Shown: positions 43,926 through 53,602, counted from the stretch's first letter. The stretch: 64,000 nucleotides of DNA from Dyella sp. ASV21 (GCF_016428975.1 NZ_JAELTT010000003.1:62001-126000); one strand, 5' to 3'. Notes: generated by a model from the sequence alone, not told the origin. Program-made: numbers and translations.

Positions 43926-45728
43926 TTAGCCCTTCGGGTGTGCCGGCGCCTTGCCGGACTTCACCGCAGCGATCCACGCATCCACGCGCGCTTCCAGCAC
44001 GTCCAGCGGCAACGCACCGCCGCCGAGAATCTCGTCGTGGAAGGAGCGGATGTCGAACTGATTGCCCAGTTGCTTCTTGGCGCGCTCACGCAGCTCCAAG
44101 ATCTTCAGCTGGCCCGTCTTATAGGCCAGCGCCTGACCCGGCCAAGTGATGTAGCGGTCGGTTTCGGCCTGCACATCCGGCTCGTCCTCGCTGGAATGCT
44201 GGTGGAAAAAGTCCACCATCTGCTGGCGTGTCCAATGCTTGTAGTGCACGCCGGTATCGAGCACGAGGCGATCGGCACGCAGCAGTTCGTCGGACAGGCG
44301 GCCGTAGTCGGAAAGCGGGTCTTTGTAGAAGCCGATCTCCTTGCCCAGGCGCTCCGCATACAGCGCCCAGCCTTCGACGTAGGCGTTGTAGCCCGCCTGC
44401 TGGCGGAACGGCGGCAGGCCCGGCAAGGTCTGTGCGATGGAGATCTGCATGTGATGGCCCGGCACACCTTCGTGATAGGCGGTGGACTCGATGGTCAGCA
44501 CGCTGCGGTTGGCGAAATCACCGGTGTTGACGAATACCTTGCCTGGACGCGAGCCATCCGGCGTACCCTGCTGGTACTCGGCGGCAGCCGCTTCCTTCTC
44601 GCGGAAGGCTTCCACCGGCACCACTTCCACCTTGGTCTTGGGCAGCAGGCCGAACAGCTTGGGCAGCTCCGGCTGCATGCCGGCAATATAGCCACGGTAG
44701 CGGTTGAGGATGTCCTCACGCGAGGTGGCGTGCGTCTTGGGGTTGGTGGTGAGCGACTGGCGGAAGCTGGGCAGGTCCTTGAAACCCTGCGACTTGGCGA
44801 TCACCGTCATCTCGTCTTCGATGCGCTTCACCTCGGACAGGCCGATCTGGTGAATCTGATCCGGCGTTTCCTTGGTGGTGGTCATCTGCTCCACCTGGAA
44901 GCGATAGATCGCATCGCCGTTGGGCAGCTGCCACACGCCCGGCTGGGTACGGCCGTGCGGCGCGTAATCCTTGGCCACGAAGGCGCTGAGCTTGGTGTAG
45001 GCGGGGCGCACCTGCTGGTCGATGGCGGCCAGGATGGCGTCGTGCAGACGCTTCTGGTCCGCCGCCGAGACGGTCTTGGGGAAGTGCTTGAGTGGCTCGG
45101 CGAACACACTGTCCATGCCGGCCGGCTTGGCGATGCTGTCGATCTGCACCACCACTTTATCCAGCAGGTACTTGGGCGGCATCATGCCGTCCTTCAGGCC
45201 CTGGCGAGCGACATCCGTCACCTGGTCAAGCAAGGTCGGCAACGCCTTCAGGCGGGCCAGGTAATCGTCGTATTCCTTGGTGTTCTCGAACGGGATGGAG
45301 CTGACAAAGCCAGCCAGGCGCAGGTGCACGCCGCTCATCTGCTCCAGCGGCATCTCGTCCAGCTTCAGGTCATGCGCCTTGATGCCATCCTGCAGCTGGC
45401 GAACCATGAGCTGCTGGTTGAGCTTGTCTTCGTCGGAGAACCCGGTGGTATCGATGGCCTGGAAGCGCTTGAGAAACTCCTTGGCCTTGTCGTAATCGAC
45501 CTGCTGATGCGCCAGCGAGGCGTCACTCCAGCGATCGTTGTAGCGCAGGTCGCCCAGGATGGTCGCAAATTCTGGCGCGCTCTCCAGCGAATACTGCCAT
45601 TGTTCGGCCAGCAGGTCGTTCAGCGCCTTTACGCGCGTGGGCACATCCGCCGTCGCCGCATGCAGCGGAGCCACCAGGGCTACCGACGCAAGCACGCCCG
45701 CCAACACCATTCGCGGTCCGATCTTCAT
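43926..45728 (-). CDS. Secreted DUF885 family zinc peptidase-like protein
   Basis: 600 residues. Signal peptide to about residue 24 (VLASVALVAPLHAATA). DUF885 proteins carry a zinc-binding HExxH-type site; here HEGVPGHH near residue 420 (STAYHEGVPGHHMQ), with the downstream AYVEGWALYAERLGKE helix bearing the third ligand Glu. Related to carboxypeptidase-like metallopeptidases. It is on the same strand, 94 bases after the last permease and 68 bases before the PDZ gene, so it may belong to the transport system or be neighbouring. No clear terminator separates it from the permeases. Confidence 0.88.
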   Translation of the reverse strand: MKIGPRMVLAGVLASVALVAPLHAATADVPTRVKALNDLLAEQWQYSLESAPEFATILGDLRYNDRWSDASLAHQQVDYDKAKEFLKRFQAIDTTGFSDEDKLNQQLMVRQLQDGIKAHDLKLDEMPLEQMSGVHLRLAGFVSSIPFENTKEYDDYLARLKALPTLLDQVTDVARQGLKDGMMPPKYLLDKVVVQIDSIAKPAGMDSVFAEPLKHFPKTVSAADQKRLHDAILAAIDQQVRPAYTKLSAFVAKDYAPHGRTQPGVWQLPNGDAIYRFQVEQMTTTKETPDQIHQIGLSEVKRIEDEMTVIAKSQGFKDLPSFRQSLTTNPKTHATSREDILNRYRGYIAGMQPELPKLFGLLPKTKVEVVPVEAFREKEAAAAEYQQGTPDGSRPGKVFVNTGDFANRSVLTIESTAYHEGVPGHHMQISIAQTLPGLPPFRQQAGYNAYVEGWALYAERLGKEIGFYKDPLSDYGRLSDELLRADRLVLDTGVHYKHWTRQQMVDFFHQHSSEDEPDVQAETDRYITWPGQALAYKTGQLKILELRERAKKQLGNQFDIRSFHDEILGGGALPLDVLEARVDAWIAAVKSGKAPAHPKG

Positions 45729-45822
45729 AAAGCCACCCCTCCCGGTTGAAAGTACCCCTTATTCTGACCCGGAACGGGGGCGCCCACCCGTGCCAGAGCG
45801 CACGCCGGGGCTGTCACGTAAC

Positions 45823-47049
45823 CTACACGGAGCGGGTCGCCACCACCGGGGGTACCGATGCCGCGCGCAGGGCCGGCCCCAACACGGCCAGCTGCCCGAT
45901 GACCCACAGCAGCACCGCCCCCACCGGCAGGTAATACAGCGGCAATCGCGGCAACTCGTAGATGCGCATCAAGGCGATGTTGAGCGCGAACGCCAGCAGC
46001 ATGCCGATCGCGATGCCGCCGGTGACGATCAGGAAATTCTCGGTCTGGAAGTAATAGAGGATGTCCAGGCGCGTGGCACCGATGGCACGCCGCACGCCAA
46101 TCTGCTTGCGTCGCTGCTGCACCCAGAAGCTCGCCAGCCCCACAATGCCCAGGGCGGTCACCATCAAGAGCGCCACGATCACGCCGGTGAGCATGCTGGC
46201 CATGACGCGAGCCTGATGAAAATAGCGCTGGCGCAGCTCACTCACCATGCGGCTCTGGTCCAGATTGAGCACACCCTCGGGTACGGCTTTCTGTGCGGCG
46301 GCGCGCGCCTCGCGCAACACGCGCGGCAAATCGGCCGGCGCGGCACGCACAGCGAACACCCCGGTCAACGTCCGACCACCCGGCGCCGTGGGCGCGAACA
46401 CGGCGTACTCACTGGCGTCCGGTCCGCGGCGCCCACTGGGATCAGGGCGTGCCAGATGATCCATCACGCCTACCACGGTGAAATGGAACTTGTCCGACCA
46501 GAACTCCTTGCCGAGTGGGTCCTGCCCCGGCCACAGGCGCTCAGCGAAGGCGCGGCTGATCCACACCGAGGTATCCGGGGACAACCAGATATCGGAGCGA
46601 CGGAAATCCTCGGGGATGAACTTGCGCCCGGCCACCAGGCGCAGGCCCAGCGTTTCCGCCGCGCCTGGGCCACCCAAGTAGAAATGCGGCACGGCGACAT
46701 AGTGCTCGCGGTCGAGATTGATGCCGTTGTCGCCGGCACGATCGGAGAACGGCAGCGCATTCACCGCCGCTACCGACTGCACGCCGGGCAGCGCGCGCAA
46801 GGCGCCCTCAAGGCGCGCATTCACGTCGTTGCCGTTGCACTGATCGCAATCCACATGGATCAGCGCCAGCGAGGCCTCATCCACGCCACTGTCGATGCGC
46901 ATCGAATTGAGCCGCTCGGCCACCAGGAAACAGGCGTTGCACAAAACGGCGCAAGCCAGCGCAATCTCCATGGCGATCAGCATGGCCGCCAGCCGATGGC
47001 GACGCAGCGCGGCAAGAACGGGAGCAACCTGCATGAGCATCCTTTTCAT
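45823..47049 (-). CDS. ABC permease B4 (MacB/FtsX type)
   Basis: 408 residues; ATG 47049 overlaps the stop of permease A4 by 4 bases. Membrane helix 1 at about 20-44, a periplasmic domain of about 220 residues (LGLRLVAGRKFIPEDFR, RAFAERLWPGQDPLGKEF), then three helices in the FtsX domain with the coupling motif RRKQIGVRRAIGATRLDI and closing VPPVVATRSV. Uniquely among the four B permeases it has a CxxC (C68, C71; VDCDQCNG) at the start of its periplasmic domain. Last permease of the array. Confidence 0.93.
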   Translation of the reverse strand: MKRMLMQVAPVLAALRRHRLAAMLIAMEIALACAVLCNACFLVAERLNSMRIDSGVDEASLALIHVDCDQCNGNDVNARLEGALRALPGVQSVAAVNALPFSDRAGDNGINLDREHYVAVPHFYLGGPGAAETLGLRLVAGRKFIPEDFRRSDIWLSPDTSVWISRAFAERLWPGQDPLGKEFWSDKFHFTVVGVMDHLARPDPSGRRGPDASEYAVFAPTAPGGRTLTGVFAVRAAPADLPRVLREARAAAQKAVPEGVLNLDQSRMVSELRQRYFHQARVMASMLTGVIVALLMVTALGIVGLASFWVQQRRKQIGVRRAIGATRLDILYYFQTENFLIVTGGIAIGMLLAFALNIALMRIYELPRLPLYYLPVGAVLLWVIGQLAVLGPALRAASVPPVVATRSV

Positions 47050-48368
47050 AGCGTCTTCAGTTGCAGCGCCGGAGCCACCCGGCAGGCACGTAGCGCGGGC
47101 AGCACGCCCGCCAGCAGGCTGCTGCCCAGTGCAGCGGTGAAGGTCACCAGGAACATTCGCGTATCCAGGTGGGCCAGGTCCGCATACGGCACCGGTTGCT
47201 GGCGCACCAGCCACAAGCCGACCAGGGTGAGCAGCCAACCGAAGATGCCGCCGATCAGGCCAATCGTGCCCGCCTCCACCAAGCACTGCGCGAACACATC
47301 CCGGCGGCTGGCCCCCAACGCGCGGCGCACACTGATCTCGCCGCTGCGGCGCAGGAACTTGGCCAGCAACAAGCCCACGGTGTTGAACAGGCAGACCAGC
47401 AGGAACGCGAGGGCCAACCAGGCCTGCAGGCGCACGTCGCTGGGCACCACGCCGTTGAAATCCAGCCATTCCATCAAGCTGCGAAGGCGCGTGTTGCCGG
47501 CGTGCGTAAAGCGCCCCAGGGCCATTTGCTGCGCGGCGTAATCAGCCAGGAAGCGGCGATAGCCCGCGACCTTGGCGGGGGCGTCCAACTGCACCCACAG
47601 ACCCAGCCACACGCACGGCGAGTTCTGCAGATGCCCTTGCCGCTCGGGCAAGTGCCAGCAGGTGAACTGCTGAAAGTTGCCATCGTTGATCTCCAGCCCG
47701 GACGCAAAGGGCGTAATCACGTCCTCCGGCTTGCCGTAGAAATCCGCCGTGTCGCCATCGGCGAAGCGACCGCCGCGTACGCTGTAGAACTGCGGCGACG
47801 GTCGCCACGGCTTGAGCACGCCCACGATGCGCACATCGCTGTCACGCAGTCGCAGCGTGCGACCCACGCTGTCGGCTCCGGCGAAGAGCTTCTGGTTGAG
47901 GTCATCGGAGATCACCGCCACGCGTGCCCGCGCACTTTCGTCGGCCTCGCTCCACGGGGCCCCGTACTGAAATGGCACGTCGAACATGGGAAAGAAATCC
48001 GGCGTGACCGAAAGCAAGGTCGTCATCACCGGCGGCGTGCCAGCCTCGGGCTGGCTCAGCTTGACCGGACTTTCCACCACCAAGGTCTGGCGATCCGCAC
48101 GGCGCGCGCTCCACAGGTCCATGGCAGACTGGTAATCCAGCATGTCCATGGGCTCGGCATCATCCTTATGGGTCGGGTACGCGTCCACTTGTGCGTAGTA
48201 GATATGTTGGCTGCGGCCCGGCAGCGGGTCGCCGGACAGCAGGTGCATCACGGTCAGCGTCGTCATGCTGGCGCCGATGCCGACGGCGATGGCCAGCACC
48301 ATCAGGCCGGTCAGCACCTTGTTGCGCCGAAGACTGCGCGCGGCCAGGTCCAGGTAATACCCAAGCAT
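47046..48368 (-). CDS. ABC permease A4 (MacB/FtsX type)
   Basis: 440 residues. Helix 1 at about 18-42 (LTGLMVLAIAVGIGASMTTL), SGDPLPGRSQ, a large periplasmic domain, then FtsX helices with RSGEISVRRALGASRRDVF and an end ALQLKTL. The Cys pair C237 and C252 (the latter in PCVWL) fits the pair in A1-A3. Closest by eye to A3 (shared MLxYYLDLA start, DPLP, ALRACRVAPALQLK end). Start is 96 bases after the B3 stop, the largest gap in the array, with a hairpin in it. Confidence 0.93.
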   Translation of the reverse strand: MLGYYLDLAARSLRRNKVLTGLMVLAIAVGIGASMTTLTVMHLLSGDPLPGRSQHIYYAQVDAYPTHKDDAEPMDMLDYQSAMDLWSARRADRQTLVVESPVKLSQPEAGTPPVMTTLLSVTPDFFPMFDVPFQYGAPWSEADESARARVAVISDDLNQKLFAGADSVGRTLRLRDSDVRIVGVLKPWRPSPQFYSVRGGRFADGDTADFYGKPEDVITPFASGLEINDGNFQQFTCWHLPERQGHLQNSPCVWLGLWVQLDAPAKVAGYRRFLADYAAQQMALGRFTHAGNTRLRSLMEWLDFNGVVPSDVRLQAWLALAFLLVCLFNTVGLLLAKFLRRSGEISVRRALGASRRDVFAQCLVEAGTIGLIGGIFGWLLTLVGLWLVRQQPVPYADLAHLDTRMFLVTFTAALGSSLLAGVLPALRACRVAPALQLKTL

Positions 48369-48418
48369 CCCCTACTCCTTGTTGATCGCCCGTGCCCCGT
48401 TTACACCAGGGCGCCGTC

Positions 48419-48460
48419 CCGCATCGTGCCCTGCCGAAGACAGGGCCCGACGCGATGCGG
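48419..48460 (-). other. Intra-operon hairpin between permeases B3 and A4
   Basis: Outer stem CCGCATCG / CGATGCGG (48419-48426 with 48453-48460) and inner stem GCCCTG / CAGGGC (48428-48433 with 48441-48446) around a 7-base loop. It begins 4 bases after the B3 stop in the direction of transcription. No T-run, so it is more likely a processing, stability or attenuation element than a terminator. Confidence 0.55.
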
Positions 48461-48464
48461 AAAT

Positions 48465-49688
48465 TCAAACCGAACGCGTCGCCACCACCGGCGGCACGGC
48501 CGCTGCTCGCAACGCGGGCCCAAGCACGGCCAGCTGGCCGATGATCCACAGCAGTACCGCGCCGACCGGGAAGTAGATCGCCGGCATGCGCGGCAACTCG
48601 TAGTGCACCATCAGCAGCAGATTGATGCCGTAGGCCATCAGCATGCCGAGCGCGATGCCAATGGTTGCCAGCAGGAAGTTCTCGGTCTGGAAGTAATTGA
48701 GTATGTTGCGACGGGTTGCGCCCAAGGCACGCCGCACGCCGATCTGCCGGCGACGCTGCGCCACCCAGAAGCTGCCCAGGCCCACGATACCCAGGGCTGT
48801 GACGATCAACAGCGCCACGCACACGCCCACCAACAAGCCAGCCATGGCGCGATCGTTCTGGAAGAAGTCATGGCGCAAGTCATCGAGCGTGACCTTCTTG
48901 AGCACGACGCGACGGGGATTGATCTCCTTGAGCTTGGCCAGCGCCGCCGCGAGCACGCGCTCGCGGTCGCCTGGAGTGCGCGTAAGGATGGCGTAGCGCC
49001 CATCGGCCTCGCGCATGGGCATGATCATGCTGTAGCTCTTGGCCGAATCATCCCAGATGGACGGACGCACCAGCTCCCTCACCACGCCCACCACGGTAAG
49101 TGGGTATTCGGAGATGTAGAGCTGCTTGCCCAGCGCGGACTGCCCCGGCCACAGCCGCTGCGCCATGGTCTGCGTAATCACCACCACGTGCGGGATCTGC
49201 TTGGCATCCTTGGCTGCCGCGGCACGCACGACCTGGTCGAAGTCCATGTACTCGTCGGGCAGCAGGTCACGACCTTCGATCAGCTGCGTGCCCATCGCCT
49301 TCACCAGGTTCTCGCCGGAATACATGGTGGCGTTGAGCGTGGACAGGCGCTGCTTGAGGTCCAGCTTGATACCGCTGTTGGACGATGAATTGCCGAAGGG
49401 TATCTCGTTGATCGAGGCCACCTGCTCCACCCCGGAAATCTGGCGCAGGGCGGCGAGATCCTCAAGGGTTCGTGCCTTCTCGTCCTTGCTCGCCCCGATA
49501 TCGGCCAGCTCGATATACACCAGGCGATGTTCGTCCACACCGCTCTGCATGTTCATGCGGTCGATGCGCTGATTGATGATGAATACCGCGTTGCAGATGA
49601 TGGCGCAGGTCAGCGCAATCTCGATGATCACCAGGAAAGCCGTGATCTTGTGACGACGCAGGGTGGAAAGAATGGGCAGGATATCCAT
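48465..49688 (-). CDS. ABC permease B3 (MacB/FtsX type)
   Basis: 407 residues. Helix 1 at about 18-40 (FLVIIEIALTCAIICNAVFI), SGVDEHRLVYIEL, a periplasmic domain (IPFGNSSSNSGIKLD, AQRLWPGQSALGKQLY), then FtsX helices with FWVAQRRRQIGVRRALGAT and the B-type end VPPVVATRSV. Ten bases separate its start from A3. Closest by eye to B4. Confidence 0.93.
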   Translation of the reverse strand: MDILPILSTLRRHKITAFLVIIEIALTCAIICNAVFIINQRIDRMNMQSGVDEHRLVYIELADIGASKDEKARTLEDLAALRQISGVEQVASINEIPFGNSSSNSGIKLDLKQRLSTLNATMYSGENLVKAMGTQLIEGRDLLPDEYMDFDQVVRAAAAKDAKQIPHVVVITQTMAQRLWPGQSALGKQLYISEYPLTVVGVVRELVRPSIWDDSAKSYSMIMPMREADGRYAILTRTPGDRERVLAAALAKLKEINPRRVVLKKVTLDDLRHDFFQNDRAMAGLLVGVCVALLIVTALGIVGLGSFWVAQRRRQIGVRRALGATRRNILNYFQTENFLLATIGIALGMLMAYGINLLLMVHYELPRMPAIYFPVGAVLLWIIGQLAVLGPALRAAAVPPVVATRSV

Positions 49689-49698
49689 GTGCGTATCC

Positions 49699-51003
49699 TC
49701 ACTGGCTCTTCAGTTGCAACGCCGGCGCCACCTGGCAGGCACGCCAGGCCGGCAACAGGCCGGCCAGCAGGCTCGCGCCCACCGCCAGCAGGAAGGTCAT
49801 GACCAACATCGACAGGTCCAGGTGCGCCAGCGACGCATAGGAGGATGGCTGCAGCCGCACCAGCCAAAGGCCAAGGAACGCGAGCAATAGGCCGCCCACG
49901 CCACCGGCCAGGCCGATCACGCCCGACTCGATCAATAGCTGGGTGAACACCTCGCGCTTGGACGCACCCAAGGCCCGGCGCACACCCAACTCACCCGTGC
50001 GCCGCAGGAACTTGGCCAGCATCAGGCCCACCGTATTGACCAGACACACCACCAGGAAGCCCAACGCCAGCCACGTCTGCAGCTTCACGTCGCCCGGCAC
50101 CACCTTGTTGATGTCCAGCCACTCCATCAAACCGGGAAGACGCACATTCACCGGCCGCTCGAAACGGCCAAGCGCTTTCTGCTCCTGCGAGTAGTGCTCC
50201 AGGTATTCCTTATAGGCCGCGACTTTGGCCGCGCTGTCCAGCTGAACCCAGAACTGCAACCAAACGCACGGCTGGGTTTCGGCGTGATCGTCGTCGCCGC
50301 CGCCGGTACCCCAACAATCGGTCGAACCGTTGTGGTCAAAGCGCATGTCGCGGGAGGTGGTCAGCGGTACGAAGATATCTTCCGCGTTGGAATAGTTGCC
50401 CATGTTGACGTCGTAGAAGTGCGGATTGGGCCGCCACGTATCCAGCACGCCGATCACCCGGAAAGCGCCCTCCTTGAGGCGCAGTGTCTGACCGGTGCTG
50501 TCCTTGCCGCCGAACAACTTGTCGTTGAGGGTGCGGCTGATCACCACCACGCGCGCCTTGTTGTCATCGTCCGCGGCACTCCAGCCACGGCCGTACAAGA
50601 ACGGCACCTGGAACATCGAAAAGAAGTCACTGGAGGTATAGCGGGCATCGCTATAAAACGGGTCCATACCCGATTGCGCCGGCTGCACCGGCACCGCACC
50701 GCCCGTCATCAAGGCCTGGCGGTCACCGCGCTTGGCCTTGAGCAGGTTCATGCCATCGATCCAGGTGATCTGTCGCGGCGGCTCCATGCCAGGTTCGAAC
50801 CCGTCCATGTCGCGCGGTTCGAGCTGCGGATAGAACAACGTGCCGCTGGTACCGGGCAGCGGATCGCCCGACAACACATGCAACACCGTCAACGTTGTCA
50901 TGCTTGCGCCAATACCCAGGGCGATGGCCAGCACCATCAACGCGGTGAGCATTTTGTTGCGCCCGAGGCTGCGCAGCGCCAGATCTAGGTAATAGCTGAA
51001 CAT
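49699..51003 (-). CDS. ABC permease A3 (MacB/FtsX type)
   Basis: 434 residues from ATG 51003; the frame extends to 51093 but helix 1 (residues about 18-42) defines the start. Periplasmic domain with SGDPLPGTSGTLFYPQL, VVVISRTLNDKLFGGKDSTG, Cys pair C230 and C246 (PCVWLQFW), then FtsX helices with RTGELGVRRALGASKREVF and end ALQLKSQ. Confidence 0.93.
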   Translation of the reverse strand: MFSYYLDLALRSLGRNKMLTALMVLAIALGIGASMTTLTVLHVLSGDPLPGTSGTLFYPQLEPRDMDGFEPGMEPPRQITWIDGMNLLKAKRGDRQALMTGGAVPVQPAQSGMDPFYSDARYTSSDFFSMFQVPFLYGRGWSAADDDNKARVVVISRTLNDKLFGGKDSTGQTLRLKEGAFRVIGVLDTWRPNPHFYDVNMGNYSNAEDIFVPLTTSRDMRFDHNGSTDCWGTGGGDDDHAETQPCVWLQFWVQLDSAAKVAAYKEYLEHYSQEQKALGRFERPVNVRLPGLMEWLDINKVVPGDVKLQTWLALGFLVVCLVNTVGLMLAKFLRRTGELGVRRALGASKREVFTQLLIESGVIGLAGGVGGLLLAFLGLWLVRLQPSSYASLAHLDLSMLVMTFLLAVGASLLAGLLPAWRACQVAPALQLKSQ

Positions 51004-51034
51004 GGACTCCCCTCCTATCCGTCGATCCACCCGG

Positions 51035-52264
51035 TCACACTGACCGCGTGGCCTCCACTGGTGGCACTCGCGATGCACGCATGGCAGGCGCAAGTACCGC
51101 GCCCTGCCCCAGCAGCAGCAGAATCACCACCCCGCCAAGTACGTACATCAGCGATAGCCGATGCATTTCGAACCGCGTGACCAACCACAAATTGATCGCA
51201 ACCGCGAGCACCGTGCCAACCAGCGCGCCGCCACAGCTGATCAACAGGTTTTCCGTGAGGAAGTACTGCAGGATGTCCTGCCGCGTCGCGCCCAGTGCCC
51301 GGCGCACACCGATCTGCCGGCGACGCTGCCCCACCCAGAAGCTGGTCAGGCCCACGATGCCCGCCGCCGTGATCGCCAGCAGCACCACGCAGATCACGCC
51401 CATCAGGATGGCCATGCCACGGTCGCGCTCGTAGGCACGCGCACGCACTTCGGCGAAGCTGAGCACGCCATCGTCTTCATTGATGATGCGTCGCGGGTTG
51501 TGCTGAAAGAGCGCCGTGGGCGCAGCGCGCATGGCGGCCTGGAGCTGCCCTGGCCGTGCCCGCACGATGTAGAACGCACCCAGCGAGATCGCCAGCCGCT
51601 TGGGCACGATGACCGAGCGATAGGCAAAAGCCGAGGCCCAGCGATCCACGCTCTGCGCTTGCAACAGATCGACCACACCGACGATGGTGCTTGGCCCACC
51701 GATCAGGTAAAGCGTTCTACCCACGGCATCCTCACCCGGGAACAGCTTGTCCGCCAACGCCTTGGTCACCATCACCACCGGCGGCCCCAAGCGGTCGCGC
51801 ACATTCATGGGCGTGATTTCCTCCGCGCGGAAGTTGCGACCGGCCGCGAGTTTCAGGCCCAGTGTGTCGAGGAAATGGTCATCGGCGAAGTAGATGGTGG
51901 CACCGGAGCTGTCTTGCAGCTGGTCGGGCTTGAGCTTGACGGCGTCGTCCCAGCCGCCGCCGCGCAGCGGGTAGGAATTGCTCGGCGTGGCGTCCTGCAC
52001 ACCGGGCAACTCGCGCAGCACGCGCAGATCCTCGCGAATCTTCGCGTCGGCCTGCTCCGCGGTGGACGAGCCCACCCATTCGTTCTGCACCACAAAGATA
52101 TTCGCCTCGTCCACGCCCGATGGCTCGGACAAGTGAGCCAGGCGCTGCTCAATGATGAATAGCGCATTGCACACGATGGCCAGGGTGAGCGCGATCTGCA
52201 TCGCGATCAGGAACGTACCGGCCTTGTGTCGGCGCAGTGCGGAGAGAATCGGCTTGATCTGCAC
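51035..52264 (-). CDS. ABC permease B2 (MacB/FtsX type)
   Basis: 409 residues from the GTG at 52264, which reads (M)QIKPILSALRRHKAG and aligns with the ATG start of B1; GAGG lies 8 bases before it, while an in-frame GTG at 52273 is too close to that site. Helix 1 at about 18-40, SGVDEANIFVVQNEWVG, SYPLRGGGWDDAVKL, DKLFPGEDAVGRTLY, coupling motif RRRQIGVRRALGATRQDIL and end VPPVEATRSV. Confidence 0.92.
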   Translation of the reverse strand: MQIKPILSALRRHKAGTFLIAMQIALTLAIVCNALFIIEQRLAHLSEPSGVDEANIFVVQNEWVGSSTAEQADAKIREDLRVLRELPGVQDATPSNSYPLRGGGWDDAVKLKPDQLQDSSGATIYFADDHFLDTLGLKLAAGRNFRAEEITPMNVRDRLGPPVVMVTKALADKLFPGEDAVGRTLYLIGGPSTIVGVVDLLQAQSVDRWASAFAYRSVIVPKRLAISLGAFYIVRARPGQLQAAMRAAPTALFQHNPRRIINEDDGVLSFAEVRARAYERDRGMAILMGVICVVLLAITAAGIVGLTSFWVGQRRRQIGVRRALGATRQDILQYFLTENLLISCGGALVGTVLAVAINLWLVTRFEMHRLSLMYVLGGVVILLLLGQGAVLAPAMRASRVPPVEATRSV

Positions 52265-52279
52265 GGTTCGCACCTCGCC

Positions 52280-53602
52280 TCAGTTGGACTTGAGCTGCCA
52301 GGCCGGCTGCACTTGCGCCGCCCGCCAGGTGGGATAGAACGCTGCCAGCACGGTGGCCGTCACCGCCAGCAACAGGGTAAGAAACACCAGCGAGAGATCC
52401 AGATGCGCCAACATGGCGATCTGTGGCTCGAACACCATGCCCACACCGAACATGCCCAAGCCGGTCAACAGCAACCCGAGCGCGCCCCCCGCCAGACCCA
52501 CCATGGCCGCCTCCGCAAGGAATTGGCGGTAGATATCCGCGCGTGACGCACCCAGCGCGCGCCGCACACCGATCTCCGGCGCCCTGCGCATGAACTTGGC
52601 CAACAGCAGACCCACCGTGTTGACCAGGCAGATCACCAGGAAGCCCAGCGCGAGTGACAGCGAGATGCGGCTCTCCGGTGGCACCGCGTGTTCGTGCTCC
52701 AGCCACGCGTGCACGTCGCGCAGACGGTTGTTAGGTGCCCAGTTGAAGCGGCCGCTGTTGCGCTGATCCTGGGCATAGCCATCCAGGTACTGGCGATACG
52801 CCTGCACTTGATCGGCCGTATTCAACTCCACCCACGCGCTGATCCACACGCACTCGCCGCGCAACCAACTGTCCCAATTGTCGCCGCGCTTGCCATCGCT
52901 GCCGCAGTTGTTGTTGCCGTAGGTGTCGATCTTCTGATCCACCGCGTAATTGAACGGGATGTACACCTGGGACGGACGCGCATACGCGTTACCGCTGAAC
53001 ATATCGAAGAAGCGCGGCTTGGGATCCCAGTTTTCGGTCACGCCCACGATGCGGTATTGGCGATCATCCAAGGTCATGCGGCGCCCCACACTATTCTCGC
53101 CGCCAAAAAGCTTTTGGTTCAGCGCGCGACTGATGACGACCACCGGCTCGCGTGCTTCATCCTGTTCCGCGCTCCAGCTGCCGCCGTATTGGAATGGCAC
53201 GTCGAACATGCTGAAGAAGTCGACGGTGGTCGCATAACCCAATGCCTTGAACGGCATCTTGTGCGCGTCATCGGGCATCACCGACATGCCAACCTGAAAC
53301 AGCAGCGTCTGGTGCGGCGCTCGATGTGCGCGCATGAGCGCCACGGCGTCGGTGTAATTGAGTGCGTCCGGTGGCTCGCCTTGGCGGTTGTATTGCGGCC
53401 CGCGATTGTCGATCTGCGGCACGAACAGCTGCGAGGATTTCTGCGGAATCGGATCGCCCGATACCGCGCGGAACACCGCGTAGGTCACCATCGATGCCGC
53501 CACCCCAAACCCGATCGACATGATCATCAGCGCCGTCAGCAGCGGATTGCGCCGCAGGCTGAAAGCGCCAAGTCGCAGGTTGTGTACAAACATGCCGCTC
53601 AT
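52280..53602 (-). CDS. ABC permease A2 (MacB/FtsX type)
   Basis: 440 residues from ATG 53602 (GAGGT upstream). Helix 1 at about 20-45, SGDPIPQKSSQLFVPQIDN, periplasmic domain with VVVISRALNQKLFGGENSVG, Cys pair C233 and C251 (GNNNC and ECVWIS), FtsX helices with RAPEIGVRRALGASRADIY and end PAWQLKSN. Closest by eye to A1 (shared IPQKSSQL, GNNNC, WQLKSN). Confidence 0.93.
   Translation of the reverse strand: MSGMFVHNLRLGAFSLRRNPLLTALMIMSIGFGVAASMVTYAVFRAVSGDPIPQKSSQLFVPQIDNRGPQYNRQGEPPDALNYTDAVALMRAHRAPHQTLLFQVGMSVMPDDAHKMPFKALGYATTVDFFSMFDVPFQYGGSWSAEQDEAREPVVVISRALNQKLFGGENSVGRRMTLDDRQYRIVGVTENWDPKPRFFDMFSGNAYARPSQVYIPFNYAVDQKIDTYGNNNCGSDGKRGDNWDSWLRGECVWISAWVELNTADQVQAYRQYLDGYAQDQRNSGRFNWAPNNRLRDVHAWLEHEHAVPPESRISLSLALGFLVICLVNTVGLLLAKFMRRAPEIGVRRALGASRADIYRQFLAEAAMVGLAGGALGLLLTGLGMFGVGMVFEPQIAMLAHLDLSLVFLTLLLAVTATVLAAFYPTWRAAQVQPAWQLKSN

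Noticed and set aside
43851-45749. 632-codon plus-strand frame opposite the DUF885 gene
   Set aside because: The minus strand encodes a full DUF885 protein with signal peptide and HEGVPGHH site.
45729-45822. Sigma-54 promoter before the DUF885 gene (TGGCAC present on the minus strand)
   Set aside because: The -24 half is present but no TTGC follows at the required spacing, so it is not a valid sigma-54 site.
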